A DNA stretch of 30,225 nucleotides from NCBI GenBank assembly GCA_003427395.1, contig BFEA01000104.1:934365-964589 (forward strand), given 5' to 3'. The translations under genes and the position numbers were made by a program. This DNA is from Chara braunii. Lineage: Eukaryota; Streptophyta; Charophyceae; Charales; Characeae. The notes beneath the pieces were generated by a model, which was given only the letters and a program-made list of their open reading frames with translations, was not told the origin of the DNA and did not search any database. Numbering within the stretch: the first letter of the stretch is position 1; each line of letters starts with the position of its first letter. Positions 11,090-20,730 of this stretch are shown piece after piece.

Positions 11090-11175
11090 CCGCGTTCAGC
11101 CTGAACGGTCGAACGCATCCCCAAGGGGTGCTGCACGTTCGGGCGTTTGGCCCATCCGAAACGCCGATTACCCTG

Positions 11176-11183
11176 CATATATG
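11176..11183. repeat. Target-site duplication, right (CATATATG)
   Basis: This 8-bp sequence directly follows the terminal ACCCTG of the hAT-like element and is identical to 10432-10439. Confidence 0.6.
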
Positions 11184-11275
11184 CATATATATACATATAT
11201 ATAAGTTCATATACATAATATTGTCCTCTTCTCCCTCTCTTCCTACAGTTTACCGGGTAGCTCTGTTTGACGATA

Positions 11276-11294
11276 CATATATATATATATATAT
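11276..11294. repeat. (AT)n microsatellite
   Basis: About nine AT units lie between the hAT-like element and the next foldback element. A second, interrupted AT/CATA-rich stretch spans about 11176-11212. Confidence 0.9.
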
Positions 11295-11333
11295 TAGGTG
11301 TCGTAAGGTGATGGTTTATGATATGTATCAATG

Positions 11334-11568
11334 ACAGCGATTTTGTCAAAACGAACATTTCATATTTTTGGAACGAAGTTGAAACCTACGTATTTGACTA
11401 AAACAATATCACCGTTTATCTCCTTAGGGTCGATATTTTACTTAACTGAAGTTCAAGTACATCCAAGGGGGACCCGGAAAAACTAAAACAGTGACATTTT
11501 CAAGGGCAAATAAGTGGGTTTCAATTTCGTTCAAAAAATATAAATGTTCGTTTTCACGAAATCACCGT
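11334..11568. mobile_element. Foldback element, family F, copy 1 (235 bp)
   Basis: The left end reads ACAGCGATTTTGTCAAAACG followed by AACATTT. The right end, reverse-complemented, reads ACGGTGATTTCGTGAAAACG followed by AACATTT. Both arms go on with (G)GAACGAA(G/A)TTGAAACC. The arms cover nearly the whole element and meet near 11450, leaving almost no loop. Sequence near the centre (CCCCCTTGGATGTACTTGAAC in reverse) matches the 16492-16833 element, which makes the two a family. There is no coding capacity. Confidence 0.78.
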
Positions 11569-12019
11569 TGTGGAACAACACTACACGTCGCTTAAGTCAT
11601 AACTATGAAAGGCATTTTAATATTTTCCTTCTTAACTTTCAACTTTTATTTTCTCCTACCTCTTATGCTTCTCTATGTCTTTCTTTCCTCCCAACTTCAT
11701 AACTTTTCCTTTGAATCTATGGTCCATACGACGACTTCAAATCACTTCCCTTCTTCCTCTTCTTTGAACTTTAGCTTAGCATCAACCATCTGTATTCCCA
11801 GCCAAATCTAGACTCGTAGTTCTAGGTCACTCCACCATATGCCAACTCTCACATCAGCACCAATCATATTCTCCTAAACTCTTAGGTCCCACCCTTTGCG
11901 ATAAGTAATTGGCCTTTTTACATGGTGTCAATCTTAACCACTGGCTAGATCTCCTGCTTTGTTGTAGGTCTTTCATGAAAATTCTAACTTATGACTGCAA
12001 TCTTAATCCCTGGATTACC
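11569..12019. other. Unannotated pyrimidine-rich spacer
   Basis: This is T/C-rich DNA leading into the satellite array. Very degenerate array-like words appear from about 11,900, but I cannot define units. The open frame at 11605-11811 looks like a by-product of pyrimidine bias. Confidence 0.4.
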
Positions 12020-12825
12020 TTCACCTTTTGCCTTAGGCATCGAGTGGCTTTTTCACCCGAGACGTCTACGACAACCCTTTGTCTCCATAACTTTAGTCTT
12101 TAGCCTCAATCTCAGTCAACTATTAGAAATAGGTGGCATGTTGAGCTACCACTCAGTGACTTCCATGACAACCGTTCATCATCTTTACCTTAATTTTAAT
12201 TTCTAATATTAATATTTCACTTCCATCTGGATAACAGGTTGCCCCTCCACTAAGGGTTTCTGAAGCGACCCATCATTTTCATCCTGACATCGACACATTA
12301 CTTAAATGTCGACCTTTACTTCGACTTTAACTTCCAACCATACGCCTAAGCTTACGTCAACCCAACGTACGCGTCCGGTTGCCCTTCCACGTGGGGGTGT
12401 CCGCGACAATCCTTCACCTTGACTCCAACCTATGGGTTTTACCTGAGTCCAAACGTTTTGCTTTAAGTCTCAAACCTAATTTTAGCCTTAGACTTCAGCC
12501 TACGTGTCGGGTTGGCCTTCCATTGAAGGGTTTCCGCTGCATCTATCCACGGTGACCTTAGCATCATATATGAGCTCTACCCTAACTTTGACCTTAACTT
12601 AGTCCTTAAGTCTTACCCCTAAAATTGGCCTAGGTATTGGGTCGCCCTTCCACGTGAAGGCTTCCGCGACAACGCTCCATCTTGGCATCAACCTACGACC
12701 TCAATCCTTCACCTTGACTTTAACTTAATCCTTAATTCTTGCCTTATCTCTAGACTCGGCCTAGGCATCGGGTCACCCTTCCACATGACTTTTATCACAA
12801 CCCTCTACCTTAGTATTAACCTGTG
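12020..12825. repeat. Degenerate satellite array, left block (unit about 130 bp)
   Basis: A recurring anchor, GGGT(C/T)(G/A)CCCTTCCAC followed by a GTGGGGG/GAAGG-like stretch and TTCCGCGACAAC, appears near 12241, 12381, 12513, 12644 and 12776, giving intervals of 130-140 bp. More decayed copies lie near 12045 and 12142. Between anchors the sequence is built of CCTTAACTT, CCTTGACTTTAACTT and CAACCTACGACCT words. No long reading frame is preserved. Confidence 0.85.
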
Positions 12826-13065
12826 TAGCACAACGAATGTGTTCACGCCCCTCGGCGTTTCACGTGAATGTGTTTGTGGGAACGACTCGTAAACATCTTC
12901 GGGCGAACATATTTTTTTCCTGTAAAAAAAAAACAAAATCGGTTTTTTATTTTTAACTCATATTTGGTTAAGAATTTGAACATGACTCCAAGGAAAAAAC
13001 GTTGCGTGTATTGTTGGTTAACATGGCATCATTTGGCATGTATTTTTTGCAGGTTTTTCTGAGGG

Positions 13066-13086
13066 TTTTTTTTTTTTTTTTTTTTT
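13066..13086. repeat. Poly-T run at left gap edge
   Basis: Twenty-one T residues run directly into the Ns. Confidence 0.95.
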
Positions 13087-14001
13087 NNNNNNNNNNNNNN
13101 NNNNNNNNNNNNNNNNNNNNNNNNNNNNNNNNNNNNNNNNNNNNNNNNNNNNNNNNNNNNNNNNNNNNNNNNNNNNNNNNNNNNNNNNNNNNNNNNNNNN
13201 NNNNNNNNNNNNNNNNNNNNNNNNNNNNNNNNNNNNNNNNNNNNNNNNNNNNNNNNNNNNNNNNNNNNNNNNNNNNNNNNNNNNNNNNNNNNNNNNNNNN
13301 NNNNNNNNNNNNNNNNNNNNNNNNNNNNNNNNNNNNNNNNNNNNNNNNNNNNNNNNNNNNNNNNNNNNNNNNNNNNNNNNNNNNNNNNNNNNNNNNNNNN
13401 NNNNNNNNNNNNNNNNNNNNNNNNNNNNNNNNNNNNNNNNNNNNNNNNNNNNNNNNNNNNNNNNNNNNNNNNNNNNNNNNNNNNNNNNNNNNNNNNNNNN
13501 NNNNNNNNNNNNNNNNNNNNNNNNNNNNNNNNNNNNNNNNNNNNNNNNNNNNNNNNNNNNNNNNNNNNNNNNNNNNNNNNNNNNNNNNNNNNNNNNNNNN
13601 NNNNNNNNNNNNNNNNNNNNNNNNNNNNNNNNNNNNNNNNNNNNNNNNNNNNNNNNNNNNNNNNNNNNNNNNNNNNNNNNNNNNNNNNNNNNNNNNNNNN
13701 NNNNNNNNNNNNNNNNNNNNNNNNNNNNNNNNNNNNNNNNNNNNNNNNNNNNNNNNNNNNNNNNNNNNNNNNNNNNNNNNNNNNNNNNNNNNNNNNNNNN
13801 NNNNNNNNNNNNNNNNNNNNNNNNNNNNNNNNNNNNNNNNNNNNNNNNNNNNNNNNNNNNNNNNNNNNNNNNNNNNNNNNNNNNNNNNNNNNNNNNNNNN
13901 NNNNNNNNNNNNNNNNNNNNNNNNNNNNNNNNNNNNNNNNNNNNNNNNNNNNNNNNNNNNNNNNNNNNNNNNNNNNNNNNNNNNNNNNNNNNNNNNNNNN
14001 N
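13087..14001. other. Assembly gap (915 Ns)
   Basis: The sequence is unknown. Poly-T on both sides shows the assembly failed in a homopolymer or simple-repeat region. Any open frame drawn across these Ns is meaningless. Confidence 1.
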
Positions 14002-14054
<53 letters not shown>

Positions 14055-14056
14055 GG

Positions 14057-14082
<26 letters not shown>
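14002..14082. repeat. Poly-T runs at right gap edge
   Basis: There are T50 at 14002-14051, an AAGGG interruption, and T26 at 14057-14082. Lengths are unreliable next to a gap. Confidence 0.9.
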
Positions 14083-14087
<5 letters not shown>

Positions 14088-14154
14088 CACGTTCGGATGC
14101 TTGTTTGCGTTCGGGTGAACATGTTTGTGTTCGTCTCCAAACGCGAACACGATG

Positions 14155-15340
14155 CTACGCAGCCTACGACCTTAATCCTTAACCTTGATCCAAGCTTAAT
14201 CCTTAAATATAACGCTTACATTAACCTTTAACTTGACCGAGGCGCTGAGTTGCCCTTCCACTCGTGGGATTCCGTGGTGACCTTTTACCTTGGCCGCACC
14301 CCTACAACTTCAGTCCTTAACCTTGAACTCAGACTTAACTTAATCTTTAAACTTAACCCTAGACGTCGAGTCGCCCTTCCACGCAGGAGCTTTTGTCGCA
14401 ACCCTTCACCTTGTGACCTTGGGTCCTTGACCCCAACTTACATCCTCGACCTTAACCTTGATTTTAACTTTACCCTCTAGGCCTAACTTACCTTAAGCAT
14501 AGGTGGCGGGTCGTCCGTCTACATGGAGGCTTCCACGACAACCGTTCACCTTGGCCCCAACCTACGACCTCGATTTTAACCTTGACGGTAACTTTACCCT
14601 TTGGGTTCAACTTTAACCTTAACCTTAGCTTGGGTGGCGGGTCGGACTTCTGTGACCTTTCACCTTGACCCCAATTTGTGACCTCAACTTCAACCTCGAC
14701 TCTAACTTGATCCTTCGGCCTCATCTTTCACCTAGAACTTAGCCAAGGTGGTGGGTTCCCCTTCCATACGGGAGCTTATGCGGCAATCCTTCACCTTAGG
14801 CCCAACGTACGACCTCGACCTGAAAGTTCACTCTAACTTCATCCTTAAGTCTCACCTTATCCTTAAACCTCGCTCAGGTGTCGGGTCACCCTTCCACGTG
14901 GGGGATTCGGTGGAAACTCTTCACCTTCAAGTTGGCCTTACCCCTACGACCTTAGTTCTTAACCTTGGCTTTAACTTAACCTTTAAACTTAACCCTACTC
15001 CCAAACTTGGCCTAGGTATCAGGTCACCCTTCCACACAGGGGCTTCCGCAACAACCATTCACCCTGGACCCTACCTACGAGCTCAACCTTAACCTTTACC
15101 TTAATCTAACTAATGGATTGCCCTTCTATGCAGGGCCTTCCTAGGCAGCCCGATACCATCACTTTATCCCTCCTTTTGACCTTTAGTGTAATTCAAATGA
15201 CGGGTTGCCCTTCCACGCGGGGGCTTCCGTGGCAACCAGTTACCACACCCTCTCCGAGTCTTATTCCTTCCTTTTGATTCTTCTTGACTTCTTCAGGGTT
15301 CGACCTTCCAATCACGAGCTTCGGCAGCAACCCAATGTCA
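14155..15340. repeat. Degenerate satellite array, right block
   Basis: This has the same unit as the left block. Anchor positions (CCCTTCCAC or close variants) lie near 14253, 14374, 14513, 14644, 14758, 14889, 15027, 15121, 15208 and 15304. Intervals are 114-139 bp at first and shorten to about 87-96 bp after 15027, so the last units carry deletions. CCTTAAC/CTTGAC words fill the space between anchors. Confidence 0.85.
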
Positions 15341-15504
15341 CATGCATCACCCGTTCTTTGAGCATTTTTTGTTTACATGCCCCTTTCAATTTTCCTCCTT
15401 TGGACGGTCTGCCCACTCCAAGCCTTCACTACCTCTTTATCTCTCTGTCCTGCTTTCCCTTGCCCTTTCCAATTCCAATTCAAAGCAAAAGTCCAATACC
15501 ATGA

Positions 15505-15590
15505 GTGGCAAATGACCTAGCTGTTAGGGCACCGGTTGGAAATGCACATTGTGGTATGAGATTGCAGGCTCAAAACCCCGCGGGCCGCCG
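15505..15590 (+). mobile_element. tRNA-derived SINE head (putative)
   Basis: A box-A-like TAGCTGTTAGGG at 15518-15529 and a box-B-like GGCTCAAAACC at 15567-15577 are about 49 bp apart, the spacing of an internal RNA polymerase III promoter. GGGCACCGGTTGGAAATGC between them also resembles tRNA. The rest does not fold into a proper tRNA cloverleaf, so this is more likely the head of a SINE than a tRNA gene. The body may extend into 15590-16160, but I see no A-tail or target duplication. Confidence 0.4.
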
Positions 15591-16491
15591 ACAGGGTGTT
15601 AGACTTACACACTACCACTCACACACTGAGCGTGTGTGCCAAGGGACATGGATGTGCAAGATCTGCATAGACCTGATATGGGATCTGCCTAAAAGGGTGC
15701 CTAACAGACACTAGCCCCTGCGCAGTCCTGGGTCTTTAGGAACGACAACGCGTGCCTCCCCTAAGGGTTGCTGAGGCCATGGGGACACAACTCTGGGAGG
15801 GGTAGACTCAATGGGGATGAGTACGCGGGGCGTGAAGGGTTCGTCTCCTTCCTAGTAGGAGTGACTCTCATTCTCACAGCACCTGGTACCTGTGGTGCAT
15901 TTGCCTCTCAGTCGGGTGCCTCAGGGATGCATGGCCACGAGTTCGAAGGGGGTTCAACCTTCCGCAACAGTCTGGTAGCTCCGGTCTAGACTGATACTCC
16001 CGGTGTGTAGCAAGACCTTTGTCCTCCCACCGTGCCGAGAGCTCTAATCTTGAGTGATTCTGAGTAAGTGGGTGGGCCCGATGTGCCGAGAGGTGGGCTG
16101 AACCCGAAGCATGAGGCTCCCTGTCGGACTTCTTCCTAGGGCAATATCCCCAACACCTCACAATCCTTTATATATGCAAAATTCCAATATCCACCGTAAA
16201 TAGTCATATAACTTCCCCTTTTAGCTAATTAGTGCACAATACTAGAAAGTTGTAAGTTTTTAGGGAGTAGTATAGTTGGGAGGGTCATTGACTTACCTCA
16301 GAATTCTCTGCCTTCAGAACTCGTGCTGGACTCCGGCGGAGCTCCTGCAATCGGTGGACCCCGTTCCCACTACGCGTGATTTCATACGATCTTGATGGGT
16401 CGCAATACCACCAGCCGTCTTCCTCTCTTAGAAGCCTGAGGAAGAACGAGTGGGTGAGGAGGAGGTAGACTCTCAGTCACTCAAGATACAA
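15591..16491. other. Unannotated spacer, possibly SINE body
   Basis: This is GC-richer DNA up to about 16160 with no supported gene. A short TTCGAAGGGGGTTCAACC stretch near 15942 has two box-B-like words. After 16160 the composition falls back to AT-rich, and I see nothing definable. Confidence 0.4.
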
Positions 16492-16833
16492 AAACTGCGA
16501 TTTTGTCAAAATGGACATTTTTTTTTTTTTTGAAAGAAATCGAAACCAAGTTTTTTGGTCGAAAACTCATCAAAATTTACTTCTCCGGAGGGTCCGGTGT
16601 TGTTAGAACGTTGGACCCCTGGATGTATGTGAACTTAGCTTGAGACCATATACATCTAGGGGGGGCCGTCTTAATGTATCTGGACTCAAGCTAAGTCCAC
16701 ATACATCCAGGGGGTCCAGCGTTTTAACAACGCCGAACCCTCAGAAGCAACAAATTTGGATAAGTTTTCGACCAAAATACTCAGTTTTAGTTTCGTTCCA
16801 AAAAAAAAGTCCATTCTAACGGAATGGTAGTTT
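16492..16833. mobile_element. Foldback element, family F, copy 2 (342 bp)
   Basis: This is an almost complete hairpin. The left arm runs from AAACTGCGATTTTGTCAAAA to about 16665, and the right arm from about 16668 to 16833. Reverse-complemented, the right end begins AAACTACCATTCCGTTAGAA. Shared inner blocks include TTTTGGTCGAAAAC, GAGGGT(C/T)CGG(T/C)GTTGTTA and CCCTGGATGTATGTG followed by ACTTAGCTTGAG. A poly-T sits near the left end, and its A-run partner sits near the right. It is the same family as 11334-11568, with longer and better preserved arms. There is no coding capacity. Confidence 0.85.
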
Positions 16834-19640
16834 AAGGGAGGTTCACTCAAGTTCTCTCAATGAGGTCCTTGACACCTTAACATGCGCGGAAAAACGACGA
16901 CGTGAGCAGATGACAACTTCATAGTCAATGCTCCGCTGTCGGTGCGAATACCCTTACAAGGGGTATCAACCCTCTTTCTTTGCAAATAGCATAGAATAAG
17001 TTTGGTTTAAATTTTGAATATGTTTCGTGAGTAGCGACTGTGTTTTGATTATGACAATTGAGAGGTTGACTAGAATAAAGAGTGTGTGGTCGTGCAAATT
17101 TAAGGCCCACGTGATCTCTTTTCTTGTTGATGATTGTACAGCCGACGCACGTGCCAGTCAAATTTGGTTAGTTCTGATTAAACTAGGGTTAAAAAGTTCT
17201 CTAATGATTAAAATACTTGAGCGCGACATGTGCGTATTTACAGAAGACGACGTCGACAATAGTATGGCTTTGAAACGTTTCAGAAGATCTGCTCGTCGTG
17301 CAATACCCGCTTATACAGGCGTCCACTAGTACGAGGCTCAACCTTGGGCCAAACACTATTGGTTACGGTGATGGACTTTTGTTTGAGAGATTCAGGGATC
17401 GAAGCCAATGGGCGGCAACGTGGGAGCATCAGAGCGGCATGAAGGAACTAACGGGTTGAGGGACCGGCGAGGCTATCCCTGCGGTTTTGTAGTCCACGAG
17501 GTGGCGCGGCGGGGCCCGAGCGGTACCAGTAGTCGCTTTTTCTTCTTTTTGCTAAAGCACGACGCTGGGACCGACAGTGGTCAATGCACATGCAAATCAA
17601 CAAGTGCTTAGCCCTTGAGGGGGAAGCGCCTTAGTGGAGTGTGCTTTTGTGGGCGCGCGGACGGTGGCCCGCAACCTGCTATAAGAGTTCTGGGTATGAG
17701 TGTCCACATGGAGCCCGTCTCTACTTTGGTCTTTGAAGTTCTCGATTAACTATCTGCCACAACCACTAAGATTCGCACCGAGAACCGTTTCACTTGGGCC
17801 CAAGCTGCAGGCCTTGCAGTCGGCCCTTGCGCCCTCCTGCTCATGGCAGAGTCCGAATTGCCGCAACGGGCAAGCATAGGTAACGCACAACAGTATCCTC
17901 GGCTGTTGAGGCTAAGCAATTCGGTAGGCGAGTTGTTACAGGCTCCTTAATGGATTTTGAATTCCTTGACCACCGTCCTACGATTTGTATCAATTGACAC
18001 TCTTTGTGGTTCCTGGGTTAGTACGCAAAGTGGCACCCGCCAGGGACAACGGACAGTTCCGTAGCATAGCTGTAAGGCTGCGCGCAGGTACGGAGGATTG
18101 ACTGGCGGAGTTAACGTGGGTAGAAAACAGATGAACGAACCCAGGCGTAATCCGAAACGGGTGTAGCTCAGAACAAGAGATGGTGAGGCATGCATGCAAT
18201 TCGTTCGTCAGAAAAAGGGCATAGGGGCGAACGATCATTCATAACGTGTTGGAGTCAGTTACCTCCAAAGTTTGTCTAAAAAACACTATAGGTTAGACAG
18301 ATGCCGGTGCAAGACTGGCTGCTACAGAGTGCGGCAGAGGGACCGAAGTACTGTGGGAGGGCCTGCAATAATACCAAGCGCACATTGTTCATCAGACGTG
18401 AATATAGAGGTGAAGATTTAGTCGGACCTTTTAACAACTACATTTTTCGAAGTTTCCGGAGAAAAGGTGAAGTTGAAGACCGCCGTCACAACATTGTCGA
18501 AAGAGCGAGCGACGTAGACATAGTAAATCACGCCGGAGACGAAGGAAGCAAGGTTAGAACAGCGCGGGAAGAGAAGACAAAGTTGACGACGAGGAGGTAT
18601 GGTGAGAGTAAGGAAGGGCTATCTCGCTTGATACTCGATTGAAGCGAACGTATGAGGGCGTGAATCCGGGGTTTCGAAGTATGACGGGTTGAATGGCGGA
18701 CCGGGAACCACGTCGGAAAGGCTGGTTCAGGAGCAAATGAAGGCGGGGGTTGCATTGATGGAGGTAAAAAGATTGCGTGGGGGAGAGCGGACCGATTGAA
18801 GGAGTACAACAGAGAGTTAATGGATTCTCCCGTTTTAAAGTGGAAGATCCATTCGATATCTGCTCGTACCAACGATGGAGATAAAGGGAGGGTAGTCGCG
18901 AGATTATGGACTTACCAACTTGGCATGTGCGGTCGATCATCCTATCAAGGACGCACATTTCGACAACAACGAATAATTGCACATTTAAAAGAAGAAATTC
19001 GCTGCCCATTTTTCCTTCCTCTTTTTGCGTTTATGATCAACAGAAGCGGTCTTCTTCTAGCTCGAAAGGAGGCGTATACTCCTACAGTCTAGCGGGAGAT
19101 CCAGTTCGATTTGCCCACCCCGCCATGAAAGGAAAAACTCATGGGAGAGAGAGTACGAATTTCAGAACTACTTGTCAAGCAAGTTAGATGTAGAAAGCCT
19201 CACTTCTGCACTAAAGGCGACGAGCGACCGAATGGGAGTGAACCAGCGGACAACGCACCTGGGTGTGATCTATTGGGGGGCTTTACACCAGGTCGGCTCG
19301 GCTGTCCACTCATGCGCCCGTCTAAGCAATAGCAGACGTTTCCATGCGTTTGTGGAAGATTCATAAGGTCGCGGTGTCAGGCGGCTACAAGCAGTGCGCC
19401 GCCTGAAATCTGGGGTTTTGAGTCCGTGTTTTGACGGTGCTCCGGGTTGACCAGGCAACAAAAATTAGGGGAGCTTAGGGCACCCCTGATTTTGAGCGCG
19501 CTGAACTTTAAGAGCAACCCTCAAAGACGACGAGATGAGTGGCCGCACTAGGCGGGACCGGGGCAGAAATGACGCCTCAAATTTTTGCCCATATTAGTAC
19601 CACAATTAAAGATGGGGAAAACGGATCAAGGCTAGAAGTG
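16834..19640. other. Long unannotated stretch
   Basis: I find no gene with a recognisable domain in these 2.8 kb. The longest frames (18301-18642 plus, 18554-19009 minus) overlap each other on opposite strands and match nothing I know. No RNA gene or clear element boundary is visible. Confidence 0.5.
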
Positions 19641-19930
19641 GAGGAATGAAAAATATAATATCCCTTAAATTCTTTATTTTTTACGGCATTTAATTCAAGG
19701 GGGAATACCCTTGTTATTTTATGTTCCCGGCAATGGAATTAAAAACATGGAAAAAGATTAAAAATGGTAAAAGAGAAAAAAAACAAAAGGGATTCGGCCA
19801 TTTATTTAAACTTTCTTGGGATTTTATTTTGGGGATCTTACGGTTAATTTACTATTTCCAACAATAGAATTAAGGAAAGGGAAGAATGATGAAAAATGAT
19901 GAAAGGGACGGGAACCCATGATTATTAGGA
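19641..19930. repeat. AT-rich diverged tandem pair, period about 130 bp
   Basis: Around 19713 and again around 19843 the sequence runs TTATTTTATGTTCCCGGCAA / TTAATTTACTATTTCCAACA, each followed by T(G)GAATTAA and an A/G-rich stretch with repeated ATGGAAAA- or ATGATGAAAAA-like words. The composition resembles the leader of the retrotransposon further right. No gene is supported. Confidence 0.5.
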
Positions 19931-20084
19931 GATTGGCCTAATTTCGCCTCNATTACCCGCCATCAGCTCTGACTCCGGATTGATCATTTTCCCCGGATTT
20001 TAACAAGTTAACACTACTGCCGATGGATGAGGTTTCCTGCGACGCTTTCCCTGGTGTGCTTGATTACTAACATTACCGCGGTTG

Positions 20085-20730
20085 AGGTGTTCTGAGAGCA
20101 GGAGTCGCATGGACAGCATGGGGTGGTGCTGCCTTGGGTCGACTATGGTGTTTGGTTCGGTACGGATACGAGGGTCGTTACGGAGTGGCTACGTCTTACC
20201 GTGTCTGACGTGTTTTATGTACGGTATCTATCGCGGTATAGCGGCATTGTACGGTATTCGTCACGGGCCAGGCATGGTAAAGGTTNAGGCTGCTGCGGTT
20301 CAGATTGGTTATTCCAGGTTCGGCNTTGGTATAGTGACGNCACAGGCCTTTACTGTTCGTGGCAACTATTTCAGGTGCAACTAGNGGGTTGGCACGTCTG
20401 CCGGCCCCTNAGGCTCGGTACAATCAATCTGGGTACGGTCACGGCGCAGGTACATTTCGGGGCAGGCTCTGTACTATCACGGCGGGNCTGCGTGGTACGG
20501 TATTCGGCATCAAGCTGGCATGATGACTGGACAGGCTGCTATTCAGGTTCNGAATGGGTTCGGTATGATGCTGGTTTGGGGAAGGTANGGTGCGGCCACA
20601 TTTGGTTCGGGGCTTGTACGGGGTTGACACGATATTGGCGGCATGGTACGGTATCCTTCATTGTTTTGGTACGGCCGCTGGATCGGAACAGGCACGTGCC
20701 CGCTTTGGAACAGGTACGGTGAGGAACGGG
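20085..20730. repeat. TACGGT-motif-rich decayed minisatellite
   Basis: The word GGTACGGT or TACGGTAT recurs at irregular spacing, for example near 20219, 20249, 20436, 20492, 20645 and 20711. It is mixed with CAGGTTCGG- and GGTTCGG-like words. This density is far above the rest of the window. The spacing is too irregular for a recent tandem array, so I read it as an eroded minisatellite. Confidence 0.5.

Larger units (their letters stand above)
10440..11175. mobile_element. Non-autonomous hAT-like DNA transposon (736 bp)
   Basis: The left end starts CAGGGTCACCAGGC. The right end, reverse-complemented, starts CAGGGTAATCGGC. Starting with CAGGG and making an 8-bp target duplication are hallmarks of hAT elements. 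The flanks are CATATATG on both sides (10432-10439 and 11176-11183). Subterminal sequence at both ends is GC-rich with repeated CGTTCGG-like motifs, and the left side carries two CCGTACGTACGG palindromes. The interior is AT-rich, has a tandem duplication and encodes no transposase, so mobility would need a transposase supplied elsewhere. The target duplication is itself low-complexity and palindromic, which weakens it somewhat. Confidence 0.7.
12826..14151. mobile_element. Insertion splitting the satellite array (contains the gap)
   Basis: The array stops at about 12825 and resumes at about 14155 with CAGCCTACGACCTTAATCC-type sequence. The intervening DNA is different. Its left end begins GTGTTCACGCC and contains GGGCGAACAT. 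Its right end, reverse-complemented, begins GTGTTCGCGTTT and contains GTGAACAT. These ends are loosely inverted, as in a DNA transposon, but the match is short and no clear target duplication is seen. The middle is poly-T plus unsequenced Ns, so the identity is open. Confidence 0.4.

Noticed and set aside
13002-14231. Open frames of 373-409 codons on both strands across the gap
   Set aside because: Almost all residues are Ns or poly-T/poly-A translations (poly-F or poly-K). They are artefacts of the gap.
12020-15340. CRISPR-like array
   Set aside because: The regular anchor suggested repeats with spacers, but units are degenerate along their whole length and the spacers are similar to one another. 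It is a satellite array in eukaryotic-type DNA.
15505-15590. Functional tRNA gene
   Set aside because: Internal promoter-like boxes exist, but acceptor and anticodon stems do not pair. A SINE head fits better.
18301-19009. Frames of 113-151 codons on opposite strands
   Set aside because: They overlap antiparallel, have no recognised motif, and sit in an otherwise empty region. Chance open frames in GC-richer DNA are likely.
20123-20722. 199-codon plus frame with many unknown residues
   Set aside because: It contains several Ns and lies in a motif-rich decayed repeat. Its openness probably reflects the repeated GGTACGGT words.
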